64,000 bases of DNA from Natronorubrum halophilum (GCF_003670115.1 NZ_QQTY01000001.1:310001-374000); one strand, 5' to 3'. Shown: positions 8,631 to 17,615, numbered from the stretch's first letter. Numbers and translations are program-made. The notes: generated by a model not told the origin, from the sequence alone.

Positions 8631-9617
8631 TCAGTTCTCGGTATCTGCTCGCTCCCAGAGCGGATAGAGATCGTCCTCGACGGGATCGGTGATCGACCCT
8701 CCGCCGACGGCCAGTTCTGGCTCGCCCGCAGACACCGTGCCGATTTTGGCCCCCTCGAACCCCGCACACTCGAGCGCCGCGAGGCAGTCGGCGACCGCGT
8801 CGCCGGGGACGGTCGCGAGCAACGCCCCGGAGCCGAAGATCCGGAGCGGATCGACGCCGGCAGCCTCGCACAGCGCTCGCGTTTCCTCGCGCACCGGAAC
8901 CGAGTCGCGGTCGACCTCGAGCCGAACGCCCGACGCGCGGGCGATCTCGAGCAGTCCGGCCAGAACGCCGCCCTCCGTCGGGTCGTGCATCGCGGTCGCG
9001 TGCTCCCTGATCGCGCGGGCGTCGGGGACGACGCTGATCTCCTCGACGAACGCCTCGGCGCGCTCGCAGACGGCGTCGTCGACCGCGAGTTCGTCGCCGA
9101 AGTCGGTCGCGAGGATGGCCGTCCCCTCGATACCCGCGGCCTTCGTCACGAGCACGCTGTCGCCGGGTTCCGCACCGCCCGTCGGGACGAACGACTCGGC
9201 CGTGCCCATCGCCGTCAGCGAGAGCAGCGGCCGCTCGAGCTGATCGACGTACTCCGAGTGGCCGCCGACGATCGACGCGCCGACGTCTCGAGCGGCCACG
9301 TCGAGGTCGCGCGTGATCTCCTCGAGGGGTGCGTCCTCGCCGGGGAGCATGATGACGACCGTCAGCCAGCGCGGGTCGGCTCCGGACGCGGCGATGTCGT
9401 TACAGGCGACGGGGACGCCGAGGGTGCCGACCTGCGAGGCCGCGAGCGAGATCGGATCGGAGCTGACGACGAGCGTTTCGTCGCTCCCGGGGAACGCGAT
9501 CGCGGCAGCGTCCTCGCCGTTCGCCGGCCCCTGCAGCACTGTCTCGTCTTCAGCAGCCGTTCCCGTCCGGCCGAAGACGTGTGCGAGCAACTCGTCCGGA
9601 CTCACCTTGCCGGGCAT
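8631..9617 (-). CDS. AIR synthase-related / HypE-like protein
   Basis: 328 residues with the two-domain AIR synthase fold (PurM/ThiL/HypE/SelD superfamily). The N-terminal domain carries an ATP/metal segment, GEDAAAIAF, near residue 50 and VACNDIAASGADPRWLTVVI near 90-110. The C-terminal domain has HDPTEGGVLAGLLEIARASG near 210-230 and RIFGSGALLATVP near 260. In this family NDIAASGA and DPTEGGV are closest to HypE, the hydrogenase maturation cyanamide-forming protein. HypE's C-terminal Cys is absent here (the end is PLWERADTEN) and no hydrogenase genes are present, so classic HypE activity is unlikely. Haloarchaea widely carry such paralogues of unknown substrate. Confidence 0.8.
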   Translation of the reverse strand: MPGKVSPDELLAHVFGRTGTAAEDETVLQGPANGEDAAAIAFPGSDETLVVSSDPISLAASQVGTLGVPVACNDIAASGADPRWLTVVIMLPGEDAPLEEITRDLDVAARDVGASIVGGHSEYVDQLERPLLSLTAMGTAESFVPTGGAEPGDSVLVTKAAGIEGTAILATDFGDELAVDDAVCERAEAFVEEISVVPDARAIREHATAMHDPTEGGVLAGLLEIARASGVRLEVDRDSVPVREETRALCEAAGVDPLRIFGSGALLATVPGDAVADCLAALECAGFEGAKIGTVSAGEPELAVGGGSITDPVEDDLYPLWERADTEN

Positions 9618-9725
9618 ATCACGAACTGGGACGGTTTGGGGTTTGTAGCTGTCGGGGACGGCTCGAGGGACGTGTCGGAAACCCTACGGCCTCTCGACCG
9701 ATCCGTTCCACGAGCGACTCTGTCG

Positions 9726-10739
9726 CTACAGACTACTGGAGTTCTGCGGTGCCACGGCGTCCATCGTCCGGCGAATTTCGCCCCCGTCGGCCCCGCGAGG
9801 GAAACTGACGGCGATGGCGTCGAGGCCGTCGACGGCTTCGTAGCGCTCGAGTTGCTCGCGTGCGGTTTCCGGATCGCCGACGGCACAGAGGTCGTCGAGG
9901 ATGTTCTCGTCGACCAGCTCGAGGGCGCGTCCGCGGTCCCCCGCTTGCCAGGCGTCGTGGATCTCGACGGCCTCGTCGTAGCCCTGTCGCTCGAGCGCGT
10001 CGCGGTAGAACGTTCCCATCCCGCCGACGTAGAAGCCGACGTGCTGGCGCGTGAGTTCGCGGGCGCGCTCGGTATCGTCCAGCGCACAGCAGGTGACGCC
10101 GGCCGTGACTGCCACGTCGTCGGGGTCACGGTCACCCAGCTCGGCACCGCGTTCGATATCCTCGAGACGGTCTTCCATCCCTTCGGGAGTGAGCATGATG
10201 CCGTGCCAGCCGTCGGCGAAGCGACCGGCGAGTTCGACGGCCTTCGGTCCCATGCCGGTAACCTCGACGGGCGGCTGCGGGTCCGGGGCCGCACAGCGCA
10301 GGCGGAAGCCCGAGAGCTGGAAGTCCTCGCCGTCGTAGTCGACGGGGTCGCCCGACAGCACCTTGCGGACGATTTCGACGGTCTCGCGCGTCCGCCGGAG
10401 CGGGTTGCCATACGCCATCCCGTGCCAGTTCTCGATGACGACGGGGCCACTCGGCCCAAGTCCGAGACGGAATCGGCCGTCGGAGACCTCCTGCAGCGTC
10501 GCCGCCGTCTGGCCCAGCAGGGCCGGCGAGCGTGAGTAGGTGTTGAGGATGCTCGAGCCGATATCGATCGAGTCGGTGCGCTCGGCCATCGCCGTCAGGA
10601 CGGTCACGCCGTCTCGACCCCACGTTTCGGGGAGCCACGCGCAGTCGTAGCCGCCGGCTTCCGCGCGTCGCGTGTAGTCGGCGATCGCGTCGATCGTCGG
10701 CTGTGCGGCGACCGGCAGGTGGACGTCTCGGTCTGTCAT
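9726..10739 (-). CDS. F420-dependent LLM-class oxidoreductase
   Basis: 337 residues of the luciferase-like monooxygenase fold (TIM barrel). It closely resembles the haloarchaeal F420-dependent subfamily known as TIGR04024 (NP1902A type), judged from memory. Visible family segments are ADYTRRAEAGGYDCAWLPET (20-39), IGSSILNTYSRSPALLGQTA, GRFRLGLGPSGPVVIENWHG and EVTGMGPKAVELAGRFADGW. These enzymes transfer hydride between F420 and an unknown substrate. It faces the AI-2E-type exporter gene across a 100-bp divergent intergenic region with a gtttata element just upstream of its start. The substrate is unknown. Confidence 0.88.
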   Translation of the reverse strand: MTDRDVHLPVAAQPTIDAIADYTRRAEAGGYDCAWLPETWGRDGVTVLTAMAERTDSIDIGSSILNTYSRSPALLGQTAATLQEVSDGRFRLGLGPSGPVVIENWHGMAYGNPLRRTRETVEIVRKVLSGDPVDYDGEDFQLSGFRLRCAAPDPQPPVEVTGMGPKAVELAGRFADGWHGIMLTPEGMEDRLEDIERGAELGDRDPDDVAVTAGVTCCALDDTERARELTRQHVGFYVGGMGTFYRDALERQGYDEAVEIHDAWQAGDRGRALELVDENILDDLCAVGDPETAREQLERYEAVDGLDAIAVSFPRGADGGEIRRTMDAVAPQNSSSL

Positions 10740-10839
10740 CGTTGTTTATAGTGGAAACGAACCCTTTTGGGTGTATGGAAACTGGGGGCACGGTTTCGTC
10801 CGTTGTCGGATCCGTGAACTCATTTTCCAGACTGTTTAA

Positions 10840-11886
10840 ATGCCGGTCATGACGGATCACCAGTCGTCGGCCGATTGGATCGGCGAACAGCCCGGACTGA
10901 CCGCTATCGCAGTGGTGAGCGGCCTCCTCGCGCTGGTCGTTCTCCTGCCGTACCTCCAGTACGTCCTGTTCGGCATCGTGCTCGCGTACGTGCTCTTTCC
11001 GGTCCAGCAACGCCTCGAGTGGTATCTCAGCCCGACGCCCGCGGCGTTCGCCGTCGTGGTGGCGACGCTCCTGATCGTCCTCATCCCGCTCGTCTACGTG
11101 ATTACGGTGGCGGTTCGACAGGCTCTCGAGGTCGTTCCCGCGATCAGGCAGGGCCGGATCGACGTCGGAACGATCGAAAACGTCCTCGAGACCAACGGGC
11201 TCTCCGTCGATCTCGTCGCCCTGTACGAGGCTAACCAGGACCGAATCGCGACGGCGCTTCAGGAAGTCGCGATGGGGGTGCTCGATCTCGTCGGTAGCTT
11301 ACCGAGAGCGTTCATGGGGCAGACCGTCACGCTGTTCGTCCTCTTCGCCCTGTTGCGAGACGGGGAACGCCTCGTCGCGTGGGTCCAGTGGGCGTTGCCC
11401 GTCGACGACCGCATTCTTGACGAACTCCGCACGGGAGTAGATGGGCTCATGTGGGCCTCGGTCGTCGGGAACGTCGCCGTCGCCACCGTGCAGGCGGTGT
11501 TGCTCGGGGTCGGACTGGCGGTCGCCGGCGTCCCCGCGATCGTCTTTCTCACCGTCGCCACGTTCGTGCTGACGCTGCTCCCGCTCGTCGGCGCGTTCGG
11601 CGTCTGGATCCCCGCCGCGGCCTACCTCGTCGCGGTCGGCCGGCCGGGTGCCGGCGCGGCCATGACCGTTTACGGGCTGTTCGTCACCTTCTCCGACTCG
11701 TACCTTCGGCCGGCGCTGATCGGCCAGACCGAGGCCTACAACTCCGCGACCGTCATCGTCGGCATCTTCGGCGGCCTCATCGTCTTCGGTGCCGTCGGAC
11801 TGTTCATCGGCCCCGTCGTCCTCGGGGGCGCGAAACTCGTCGTCGACTGCTTCGCTCGAGAGCACGCCGGTGAGCGGGCGGAGTAG
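10840..11886 (+). CDS. AI-2E-family transporter (PF01594)
   Basis: 348 residues with seven or eight predicted membrane helices: hydrophobic blocks at about 19-45, 62-85, 140-165, 205-240, 242-265 and 290-330. The block arrangement, the central soluble segment and the C-terminal VGIFGGLIVFGAVGLFIGPVVLGG motif are those of the AI-2E/YhhQ (formerly UPF0118) exporter family. Some members export signalling molecules and others act as Na+/H+ antiporters; the substrate here is unknown. ATG codons at 10840 and 10849 are both possible starts (MPVMTDHQ). A second member lies at 55714-56808. Confidence 0.88.
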   Translation: MPVMTDHQSSADWIGEQPGLTAIAVVSGLLALVVLLPYLQYVLFGIVLAYVLFPVQQRLEWYLSPTPAAFAVVVATLLIVLIPLVYVITVAVRQALEVVPAIRQGRIDVGTIENVLETNGLSVDLVALYEANQDRIATALQEVAMGVLDLVGSLPRAFMGQTVTLFVLFALLRDGERLVAWVQWALPVDDRILDELRTGVDGLMWASVVGNVAVATVQAVLLGVGLAVAGVPAIVFLTVATFVLTLLPLVGAFGVWIPAAAYLVAVGRPGAGAAMTVYGLFVTFSDSYLRPALIGQTEAYNSATVIVGIFGGLIVFGAVGLFIGPVVLGGAKLVVDCFAREHAGERAE

Positions 11887-12005
11887 CTCGTTCAGTTCGT
11901 AGAGACGTCGCCGTCTTCGCTCGAGCGAGCACGTCGGCGCTGCCGTCCCGGTCTCCACCCGCACGAGAAGGGCGGGAGCGATCGCCGAGCCTCCGCGGCC
12001 GGCGC

Positions 12006-12782
12006 TCAGATGTCGCGCTCTTCGCTGATCTGTGGAACGCCCTGGACGGTGATGGTCTCGCCGACGACGTACGACGCGGCGGGGCTCGCGAGGAACTGCG
12101 TGACGTCGGCGATTTCCTCGACGGTACCGATGCGGCGAGCGACCGCCTCGCGGTCGATGTTCTCGACCGACACGCCCATCTGGCTCTCGACGCCCGGCGT
12201 CGCGACGAAGCCGGGGGCAATGCAGTTGACGCGGACGCCGTCGTCGGCCCACTCGTAGGAGAGCGTCGTGGTGAGGTTGATGACGGCCGCCTTGGCGGCG
12301 CCGTAGGGGCTCATCAGCGGCGAGCCGCGCTGGCCGGCGACGCTCGCGAAGTTGACGACGGTGCCGCCGTCCGCTTTGAGGTACTCCGCAGCGGCGTGCG
12401 TACAGTTGTACGTGCCGTGGAGATTGATGTCCACGATGGTCTTCCAGCCGTTCTCCGAGACGTCCTCGAAGTCGGCCATGAACGACGCGCCGGCGTTGTT
12501 GACCAGCACGTCCAGCCCGCCGAACTCCTCGACGGTCGCCTCGACGAGCGCCTCGACGGCCTCGCGGTCGGTCACGTCGCACTCGACCGCCAGCGCTCGA
12601 CCGGGACCGTCGCTCGCGTTGATCTCCGCCGCGACGGGATCGACGTTCTCCTGTTCGCGCGAACAGACGACGACGTCGACGCCGTCGGCGGCGAACCGTT
12701 TTGCGATTCCGCGACCGATCCCGCTCGAGGAGCCGGTGACGATGGCGGTTTCGCCGTCGATGCTAAATCGTTCGGTACTCAT
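12006..12782 (-). CDS. SDR-family NAD(P)-dependent oxidoreductase
   Basis: 258-residue classical short-chain dehydrogenase. The cofactor-binding TGSSSGIG is at 16-23, NNAG at 95-98, catalytic Ser147, Tyr160 and Lys164 (Y-x-x-x-K in SPYGAAK), and a C-terminal substrate loop (CIAPGFVATPGV). The sequence is of the FabG/glucose-1-dehydrogenase-like group; SREQENV after the second strand suggests NADP(H) use, which is an inference. It is divergent from the FMN-dependent hydroxy-acid dehydrogenase at 12962 across an AT-rich 180-bp region containing promoters for both. Shared regulation is possible but not shown. Confidence 0.88.
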   Translation of the reverse strand: MSTERFSIDGETAIVTGSSSGIGRGIAKRFAADGVDVVVCSREQENVDPVAAEINASDGPGRALAVECDVTDREAVEALVEATVEEFGGLDVLVNNAGASFMADFEDVSENGWKTIVDINLHGTYNCTHAAAEYLKADGGTVVNFASVAGQRGSPLMSPYGAAKAAVINLTTTLSYEWADDGVRVNCIAPGFVATPGVESQMGVSVENIDREAVARRIGTVEEIADVTQFLASPAASYVVGETITVQGVPQISEERDI

Positions 12783-12961
12783 CCGCGATCACCGACGCAC
12801 TGCCGCGCTGTCTTTACCATTGTTAGTTACAAACAGATATAGAGAATGGTTGTTAATAAATATGGGTGTGTGAGTCGTCAACCGTATCGTTAAGTGATTG
12901 GCAGGTAGTGGCATAGATACCCGGATAGCGACGGATTCACCGTCCCGTTATCGGACCAGCC

Positions 12962-14191
12962 ATGACAGACGACACTCCACAGGACGCCCCCCAGTACGGA
13001 CCGAACCGACAAGAGGAGGTCTATCGCAGCGGCATGCTCGAGGGCGAGCCGCCCGAATACCCCGTCTCCTACGAGGCCCTCCTCGAGCGCGCTCGCAGAG
13101 AACTCAGCGACGAGGCGTTCGCCTACGTCGCGGGCGGCGCGGGCTCGGAGTCGACGGTCGAGGCGAACAGCCGGGCGTTCGACGACTGGCGGATCGTCCC
13201 CCGAATGATGCGGGACGTCTCGACCCGCGACCTCTCGATCGAACTCTTCGGGGAGGAGTACCCGGCACCCGTCATGCTCGCGCCGGTCGGCGTGCAGGGA
13301 ATCCTCCACGGCGACGCCGAACTCGCCGTCGCCCGCGCGGCCAGCGAGTTCGACGTTCCGATGATCTGTAGCTCCGTCGCCTCGTACACGTTCGAAGAGA
13401 TTGCCGACGAACTCGGCGAGAGTCCCGGCTGGTTCCAACTCTACTGGAGTTCCGACCGGAACGTCGCCGCCAGCTTCCTCGAGCGGGCCGAAGACGCGGG
13501 CTATGAGGCCGTCGTCGTCACGCTCGACACGCCGAAGATGGGCTGGCGCGAGCGCGACATCGAACTCGGCTACCTCCCCTTCCTGCAGGGACAGGGCCTG
13601 AAGAACTACTTCGAGGACCCCGCCTTCTGCGACCGACTCGAGGGCGACGATCCGTGGGCCGACCCCGAAGCGTCGATCGAATCCTGGAACGACTGCTTCG
13701 GCGACGCCTCGCTCACCTGGGACGACCTCGAGTGGCTCACCGAGCGGACCGACCTGCCGATCGTCGTCAAAGGAGTCCTCCATCCGGACGACGCTCGCAC
13801 GGCGATCGATCACGGCGTCGACGGTCTGGTCGTCTCGAACCACGGCGGCCGACAGGTCGACGGCGCGATTCCGGCGCTCGAGGCCCTGCCGGACGTCGTC
13901 GAGGCCGTCGAGGACGCCACCGACGCGGACGACGAAGACGCCGAGGACGTTCCGGTGCTCTTCGACAGCGGGGTTCGCCGCGGAAGCGACGTCTTCCGCG
14001 CGGTCGCGCTGGGCGCCGACGCGGTTTTGCTGGGACGACCCTACGCGCTGGGACTCGGTATCGGCGGTGAAGACGGCGTTCGGGCCGTCCTCGGAAATCT
14101 GCTCGCCGACGTCGACCTGACGGTCGGCCTCTCGGGCTGTGCGAGTATCGACGAGGTCGACCGTTCGAAAGTCCGGAGGGCGGATCGGTGA
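12962..14191 (+). CDS. FMN-dependent alpha-hydroxy-acid dehydrogenase (lactate monooxygenase-like)
   Basis: 409 residues of the (S)-2-hydroxy-acid oxidase family: glycolate oxidase, L-lactate dehydrogenase LldD and lactate 2-monooxygenase. Signature elements are YVAGGAGSESTVEANSRAFD near the N-terminus, PVMLAPVGVQGILHGDAELA, VVVTLDTPKMGWRERD, the FMN-contacting Lys in LPIVVKGVLH, the catalytic His294 in SNHGGRQVDG, and FDSGVRRGSDVFRAVALGAD. The long N-terminus and an acidic insertion (about 318-330) are closer to the lactate 2-monooxygenase branch. It oxidises an unidentified 2-hydroxy acid. Its stop overlaps the start of the HAD gene (GTGA), indicating translational coupling. A LarA homologue in the same window is a possible but unproven metabolic partner. 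Confidence 0.88.
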   Translation: MTDDTPQDAPQYGPNRQEEVYRSGMLEGEPPEYPVSYEALLERARRELSDEAFAYVAGGAGSESTVEANSRAFDDWRIVPRMMRDVSTRDLSIELFGEEYPAPVMLAPVGVQGILHGDAELAVARAASEFDVPMICSSVASYTFEEIADELGESPGWFQLYWSSDRNVAASFLERAEDAGYEAVVVTLDTPKMGWRERDIELGYLPFLQGQGLKNYFEDPAFCDRLEGDDPWADPEASIESWNDCFGDASLTWDDLEWLTERTDLPIVVKGVLHPDDARTAIDHGVDGLVVSNHGGRQVDGAIPALEALPDVVEAVEDATDADDEDAEDVPVLFDSGVRRGSDVFRAVALGADAVLLGRPYALGLGIGGEDGVRAVLGNLLADVDLTVGLSGCASIDEVDRSKVRRADR

Positions 14192-14919
14192 TCGGCGACG
14201 AGCCGAGCGTCGAAACCGTCGAGACGACGGAGTGGGAGGCCGTCTTCTGGGACATCGGCGGCGTCATCCTCGAACTCGAGTCAGTCCAGAGCGCTCACGC
14301 CGCGTTCGTCGAGGGGATCGTCGAGGAATGCGACCTCGAGATGACGGTCGAAGCGGCGGTCGATACGTGGCGGACGGCCGTCGGGGATCACTTCCGCGAG
14401 CGCGAGGGGACCGAGTTCCAGTCGGCCCGCGAGGCCTACGCGAAGGGCGTCGAGGCGCTCGTCGGCGAACCCCTGCCGCGAGAGCGGTGGGAACCGGCGT
14501 TCGAGGACGCCGTCCGATCGTCGATCGAACCCGTCCCGGGTGCCGTCGAAACGATCGCGGACCTCGCCGAGCGGGACCTCCACGTCGGCGTCATCAGCGA
14601 CGTCGACGATGCGGCCGGCAAGGAAATGCTCGAGGCGTTCGGCGTCCGCGAGCACTTCGACTCGATCACCACCTCCGAGGCGGTCGGCCGGACGAAACCG
14701 GATCCCGCGATGTTCGAGACGGCACTCGAGAAGTCAGGCGTCGACCCCCAACGATCGCTCATGATCGGCGACCGCTACGACCACGACGTGAAGGGGGCCG
14801 ACGAGATGGGCATGCGCGGCGTCGCCTTCGGTGCCGAGGACGGCCCGGCCGTCTCCTTCCGGATCGAGTCAGCCGAGGACGTGCTCGAGATCGTCGAAGA
14901 CGCGGATCCTGGCGCGTAA
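14188..14919 (+). CDS. HAD-family hydrolase (phosphatase-like)
   Basis: 243 residues starting at GTG 14188, which overlaps the upstream stop by 4 bp. HAD motifs: motif I FWDIGGVILE (nucleophile Asp at about 22), a helical cap at about 30-110, motif II VGVISDVDD, motif III GRTKPDP with the conserved Lys, and motif IV MIGDRYDHDVKGADEMG. Motif I reads D-x-G rather than D-x-D. This is seen in HAD-IA members of the YihX type and does not by itself mean loss of activity, although the general acid/base position is changed. Coupling to the hydroxy-acid dehydrogenase suggests a phosphorylated relative of that substrate (phosphoglycolate would fit), but this is inference. Confidence 0.85.
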   Translation: MIGDEPSVETVETTEWEAVFWDIGGVILELESVQSAHAAFVEGIVEECDLEMTVEAAVDTWRTAVGDHFREREGTEFQSAREAYAKGVEALVGEPLPRERWEPAFEDAVRSSIEPVPGAVETIADLAERDLHVGVISDVDDAAGKEMLEAFGVREHFDSITTSEAVGRTKPDPAMFETALEKSGVDPQRSLMIGDRYDHDVKGADEMGMRGVAFGAEDGPAVSFRIESAEDVLEIVEDADPGA

Positions 14920-15028
14920 GCCGTACTCCCTTGTCGACGTTTTGTGACGGGAGCGACGAGACGACCGGGGACGCCGAATGGTCCCGGAATCCCGCCGATT
15001 CAAGTGCGAGCGCCCCCCTCTCGAATCC

Positions 15029-15967
15029 ATGAACGAGACGCGACGAACGATCCTCGAGGCGCTCGCGGACGGACCGGTATCGGGACCGGAGCTGGCCGAG
15101 TCGCTGGACATCTCGCGGGCGGCCGTCTGGAAACACATCGACGCGCTTCGCGACGCCGACTTCGAGATCGAGAGCGGGGCCAACGGCTACGAACTGGTCG
15201 CCGTCGCGGCGTACAACGGCCCCGCCGTCGAGTACGAACTCGAGGCACCGTTTTCGATCGACTACCACGACTCGTTGGGGAGCACGAACGATCGCGCGCG
15301 CGAGTTAGCGAACGAGGGAGCGTCGGACGTGGTCGTCCTCGCGGACGAACAGGTCGGCGGCCGGGGACGGCTCGATCGCGAGTGGTCGTCGCCGTCGGGC
15401 GGGGTGTGGCTGAGTGTCGTTACGCGGCCCGAAATCGCGCCCGCGCAAGCGCCGCTGTACACCCTCGCGGTGTCGGTCGCGACGGCGCGAGCGGCCCGCG
15501 AGGCGGGCGTCGATGCCCGGATCAAGTGGCCGAACGACGTGGTCGTTCCCGTCGGTGAGGACGGCGACTACCGGAAGCTCTCGGGCATCCTGACGGAGAT
15601 GGAAGGCGAGACCGATCGTGTCGACTGGATCATCGTCGGCCCGGGGATCAACGCGAACATCGACGCCGACGCGCTGCCCGAGGGAGCGACGAGTATTCGT
15701 GACGAAGCGGGCGACGTCGACCGGCGGCGGTTCGTCCAGCGGCTGTTGGAGGAGTTCGAGCGCTACAGGACCGATCTCGAGGCGGTCGTACCGGCGTGGC
15801 GCGAACTCACGCTGACGCTCGGCCAGCGGGTCAGAGTCGAACGTCCAGCGGGAGAACTCGTCGGCGAGGCGGTCGACGTCACCGAGTCGGGTGCGCTCGT
15901 AATCGAGACCGCGGACGGACGGGAAACCGTCTCGGCGGGCGACTGCGAGCATCTGCGACCCGTTTGA
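15029..15967 (+). CDS. birA: Biotin--protein ligase with HTH domain (BirA)
   Basis: 312 residues from ATG 15029 (MNETRRTILE); upstream sequence in frame looks untranslated. An N-terminal winged helix (residues 1-60, GPELAESLDISRAAVWKHID) is followed by the biotinyl-5'-AMP synthetase core. Core motifs are DSLGSTNDRARELA, the biotin-binding GGRGRLDREW, KWPNDVVV, and a C-terminal SH3-like domain ending in AGDCEHLRPV. It activates biotin with ATP and transfers it to carrier lysines, as in acyl-CoA carboxylases. The HTH domain implies it could also repress biotin genes, as in E. coli, but no biotin genes are adjacent. Confidence 0.94.
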   Translation: MNETRRTILEALADGPVSGPELAESLDISRAAVWKHIDALRDADFEIESGANGYELVAVAAYNGPAVEYELEAPFSIDYHDSLGSTNDRARELANEGASDVVVLADEQVGGRGRLDREWSSPSGGVWLSVVTRPEIAPAQAPLYTLAVSVATARAAREAGVDARIKWPNDVVVPVGEDGDYRKLSGILTEMEGETDRVDWIIVGPGINANIDADALPEGATSIRDEAGDVDRRRFVQRLLEEFERYRTDLEAVVPAWRELTLTLGQRVRVERPAGELVGEAVDVTESGALVIETADGRETVSAGDCEHLRPV

Positions 15968-16003
15968 GAGCCGGTCGAACGCGGTCCGAACGGTGCCCGT
16001 TGC

Positions 16004-16480
16004 TCACTCGACGGCCACGCGGTTTCGATCCGGCTGTCGCTCCATGTCCGGCGAATCGACCTGCACCGTCAACACCGGAACCGGCGCGTGCCGGACGACG
16101 CGCTCCGTAACGCTGCCGAGCAGGAGCCGATTGATTCCGCCGCGACCGTGAGTCCCCATCACGACGAGTTCACACTCACCGGGCTGGGCGTGTTCAACGA
16201 TGACGCGACTGGGTGACCCCTCGAGAACCGCCGTTTCGACCTCGATGTCGTCCGGCGCGAGCTCCTCGGCTCGAGCGACGGCCGCCTCTCCCTCTTTGCG
16301 AAGCGCATCGCTGATCCCCTCCAGCGCGGTTTCCATGGGGAGGCCGCCGTAGCCCGCAACGTTGACGACGTAGATCACCCGGATCGTCGCGTCGTGGGCT
16401 CGCGCCAGATCGAACGCGTACTCGAGCGCGTGCTCGACCTCCGGTGACCCATCAGTCGGAACGAGGATGCAGTCGTACAT
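16004..16480 (-). CDS. Universal stress protein (UspA family)
   Basis: 158 residues of the Usp alpha/beta fold: YDCILVPTDGSPEVEHALEY at the N-terminus, and the ATP-binding glycine loop in VVMGTHGRGGINRLLLGSVT near 110-130, followed by VVRHAPVPVLTV. The G-x-x-G-x9-G-S pattern is intact, so nucleotide binding is expected. The start at 16480 follows a very short leader. A TATA-like element (tgtataata, 16508-16516) and a perfect palindrome (16481-16497) sit directly upstream. It stands alone and is divergent from nothing close. Haloarchaea carry many Usp paralogues and the role of this one is unknown. Confidence 0.92.
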   Translation of the reverse strand: MYDCILVPTDGSPEVEHALEYAFDLARAHDATIRVIYVVNVAGYGGLPMETALEGISDALRKEGEAAVARAEELAPDDIEVETAVLEGSPSRVIVEHAQPGECELVVMGTHGRGGINRLLLGSVTERVVRHAPVPVLTVQVDSPDMERQPDRNRVAVE

Positions 16481-16497
16481 ATGTTATATGATAACAT
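16481..16497. promoter_or_regulatory. Perfect palindrome at the uspA start
   Basis: The sequence ATGTTAT-ATG-ATAACAT is a perfect inverted repeat with 7-bp arms and a 3-bp spacer. It begins at the base next to the UspA start codon and spans the expected transcription start, about 26 bp downstream of the TATA-like element at 16508-16516. This position fits a repressor operator or a very short 5' leader structure. Confidence 0.5.
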
Positions 16498-16595
16498 AGG
16501 GCTTTTGTGTATAATAGCGTTGTCGTGGACAGATCGAACCGTCATTCGAGGGAACAGAAACTCGAGCGGGCGACGGTGGAGGCGACCGGTTCTCC

Positions 16596-17615
16596 TCAGC
16601 TCCCGACGACCTCGCGCACGTCTCCGACGCCGGCCCGGCGAACCACGGCTCGCACGGGGTCTCGTGCGCCCGTGAGATTGTTCGAATCGCCGTCGAGAAC
16701 CAGCAATCGAGCCGCCCGCCCCGGCTCGACGAGTCCGTACTCGAGGCCGGCGATGTCGGCCCCGTTGATCGTCGCCATCCGGAGGATTTCGTCGGCCGGC
16801 AGGTCCGAGAGCTTCGCGAGGAACTCCATCTCTCGGAACATCGACGGCGAGTTGAGCATCACGTTGTCCGTCCCGAGGGCGAGCGTCGTTCGCTCGTCGA
16901 GCTCCGCATACGGTGAGAGCCCCACGTCCGTCACGAGGTTCGAGCGCGGACAGACGACGACCGGCACCGCTTGCTCGGCGATGCGCTCGAGGTGGTCCGA
17001 CTCGGGGTGGACGACGTGGACCAGAAACTCCGGCTCGAGGTCCAGTGCGGGGTGAATATCGCTCGCGTCGACCTCGCCCGCGTGGATGCCGAAGGGTTTC
17101 CCGGCCGCGCGCGTCGCTTCCCGTTCGTCGCCGAACTCGGCGTCGTTGGCACCGCTCGCGCCGAACCCGTGGCCCGCGTGCATCGCGTCGATCGAGCCGC
17201 GAGCGAAGGAGCGGGCGTCGATTTCGAGGCCGTCGGCGGCGGCTGCGAGCATTCGAACGCCCTCGACGCCACCTTCGCGAAAGTCGAGACAGGCCGCGGT
17301 ACCGGCCTCCTGCATGAATCGTAGCGACCGAGTCATCGCGTCGACGAGGTCGTCGCGCGAGGCGTCCCTGAGCAGCCGGTGTTTCAGCCCGTCCGGGGGC
17401 GCGACCAGTTCCTCGAGCGAGAGTCCGCGGCCCGCCTCCTTCGCGATCGAATCGCCGATATGGGTGTGTGCGTTGACGAACGCCGGGAGGATGATGTCGG
17501 TGCTCTCGACCGACTCCTCCTCGATCGCCTCGATCCGGCCGTCGTCGTCGATTACGACTCGTCCTTCGACGGGGGCGAACTCGCGACCCCGCAGAATCGT
17601 TCCCGTTCGTTCCAT
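16596..17615 (-). CDS. Amidohydrolase-family metal-dependent deaminase/hydrolase
   Basis: 339 residues of the amidohydrolase superfamily, closest in layout to the chlorohydrolase/cytosine deaminase-like group. An N-terminal beta-sandwich piece (EGRVVIDDDGRIEAIEEESV) leads into the metal motif NAHTHIGD (HxH), then GIHAGEVD and HVVHPESDHL for further metal-binding His residues, VVCPRSN and GTDNVMLNSPSMFREMEFL with the metal/catalytic Asp. The C-terminal sandwich strand ends LLVLDGDSNN. All expected metal ligands appear present. The substrate is not predictable; nucleobase-like amines are a common guess. No pathway partner is adjacent. Confidence 0.87.
   Translation of the reverse strand: MERTGTILRGREFAPVEGRVVIDDDGRIEAIEEESVESTDIILPAFVNAHTHIGDSIAKEAGRGLSLEELVAPPDGLKHRLLRDASRDDLVDAMTRSLRFMQEAGTAACLDFREGGVEGVRMLAAAADGLEIDARSFARGSIDAMHAGHGFGASGANDAEFGDEREATRAAGKPFGIHAGEVDASDIHPALDLEPEFLVHVVHPESDHLERIAEQAVPVVVCPRSNLVTDVGLSPYAELDERTTLALGTDNVMLNSPSMFREMEFLAKLSDLPADEILRMATINGADIAGLEYGLVEPGRAARLLVLDGDSNNLTGARDPVRAVVRRAGVGDVREVVGS

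Noticed and set aside
8234-8767. Open frames on both strands across the region between the kinase and the AIR synthase gene
   Set aside because: Arg-rich with no motif and inconsistent with haloarchaeal acidic composition; only the 25-codon frame kept as a weak candidate.
8631-9617. Calling the AIR synthase-like gene a true HypE
   Set aside because: The C-terminal Cys used in HypE is absent and no hydrogenase or other hyp genes are nearby.
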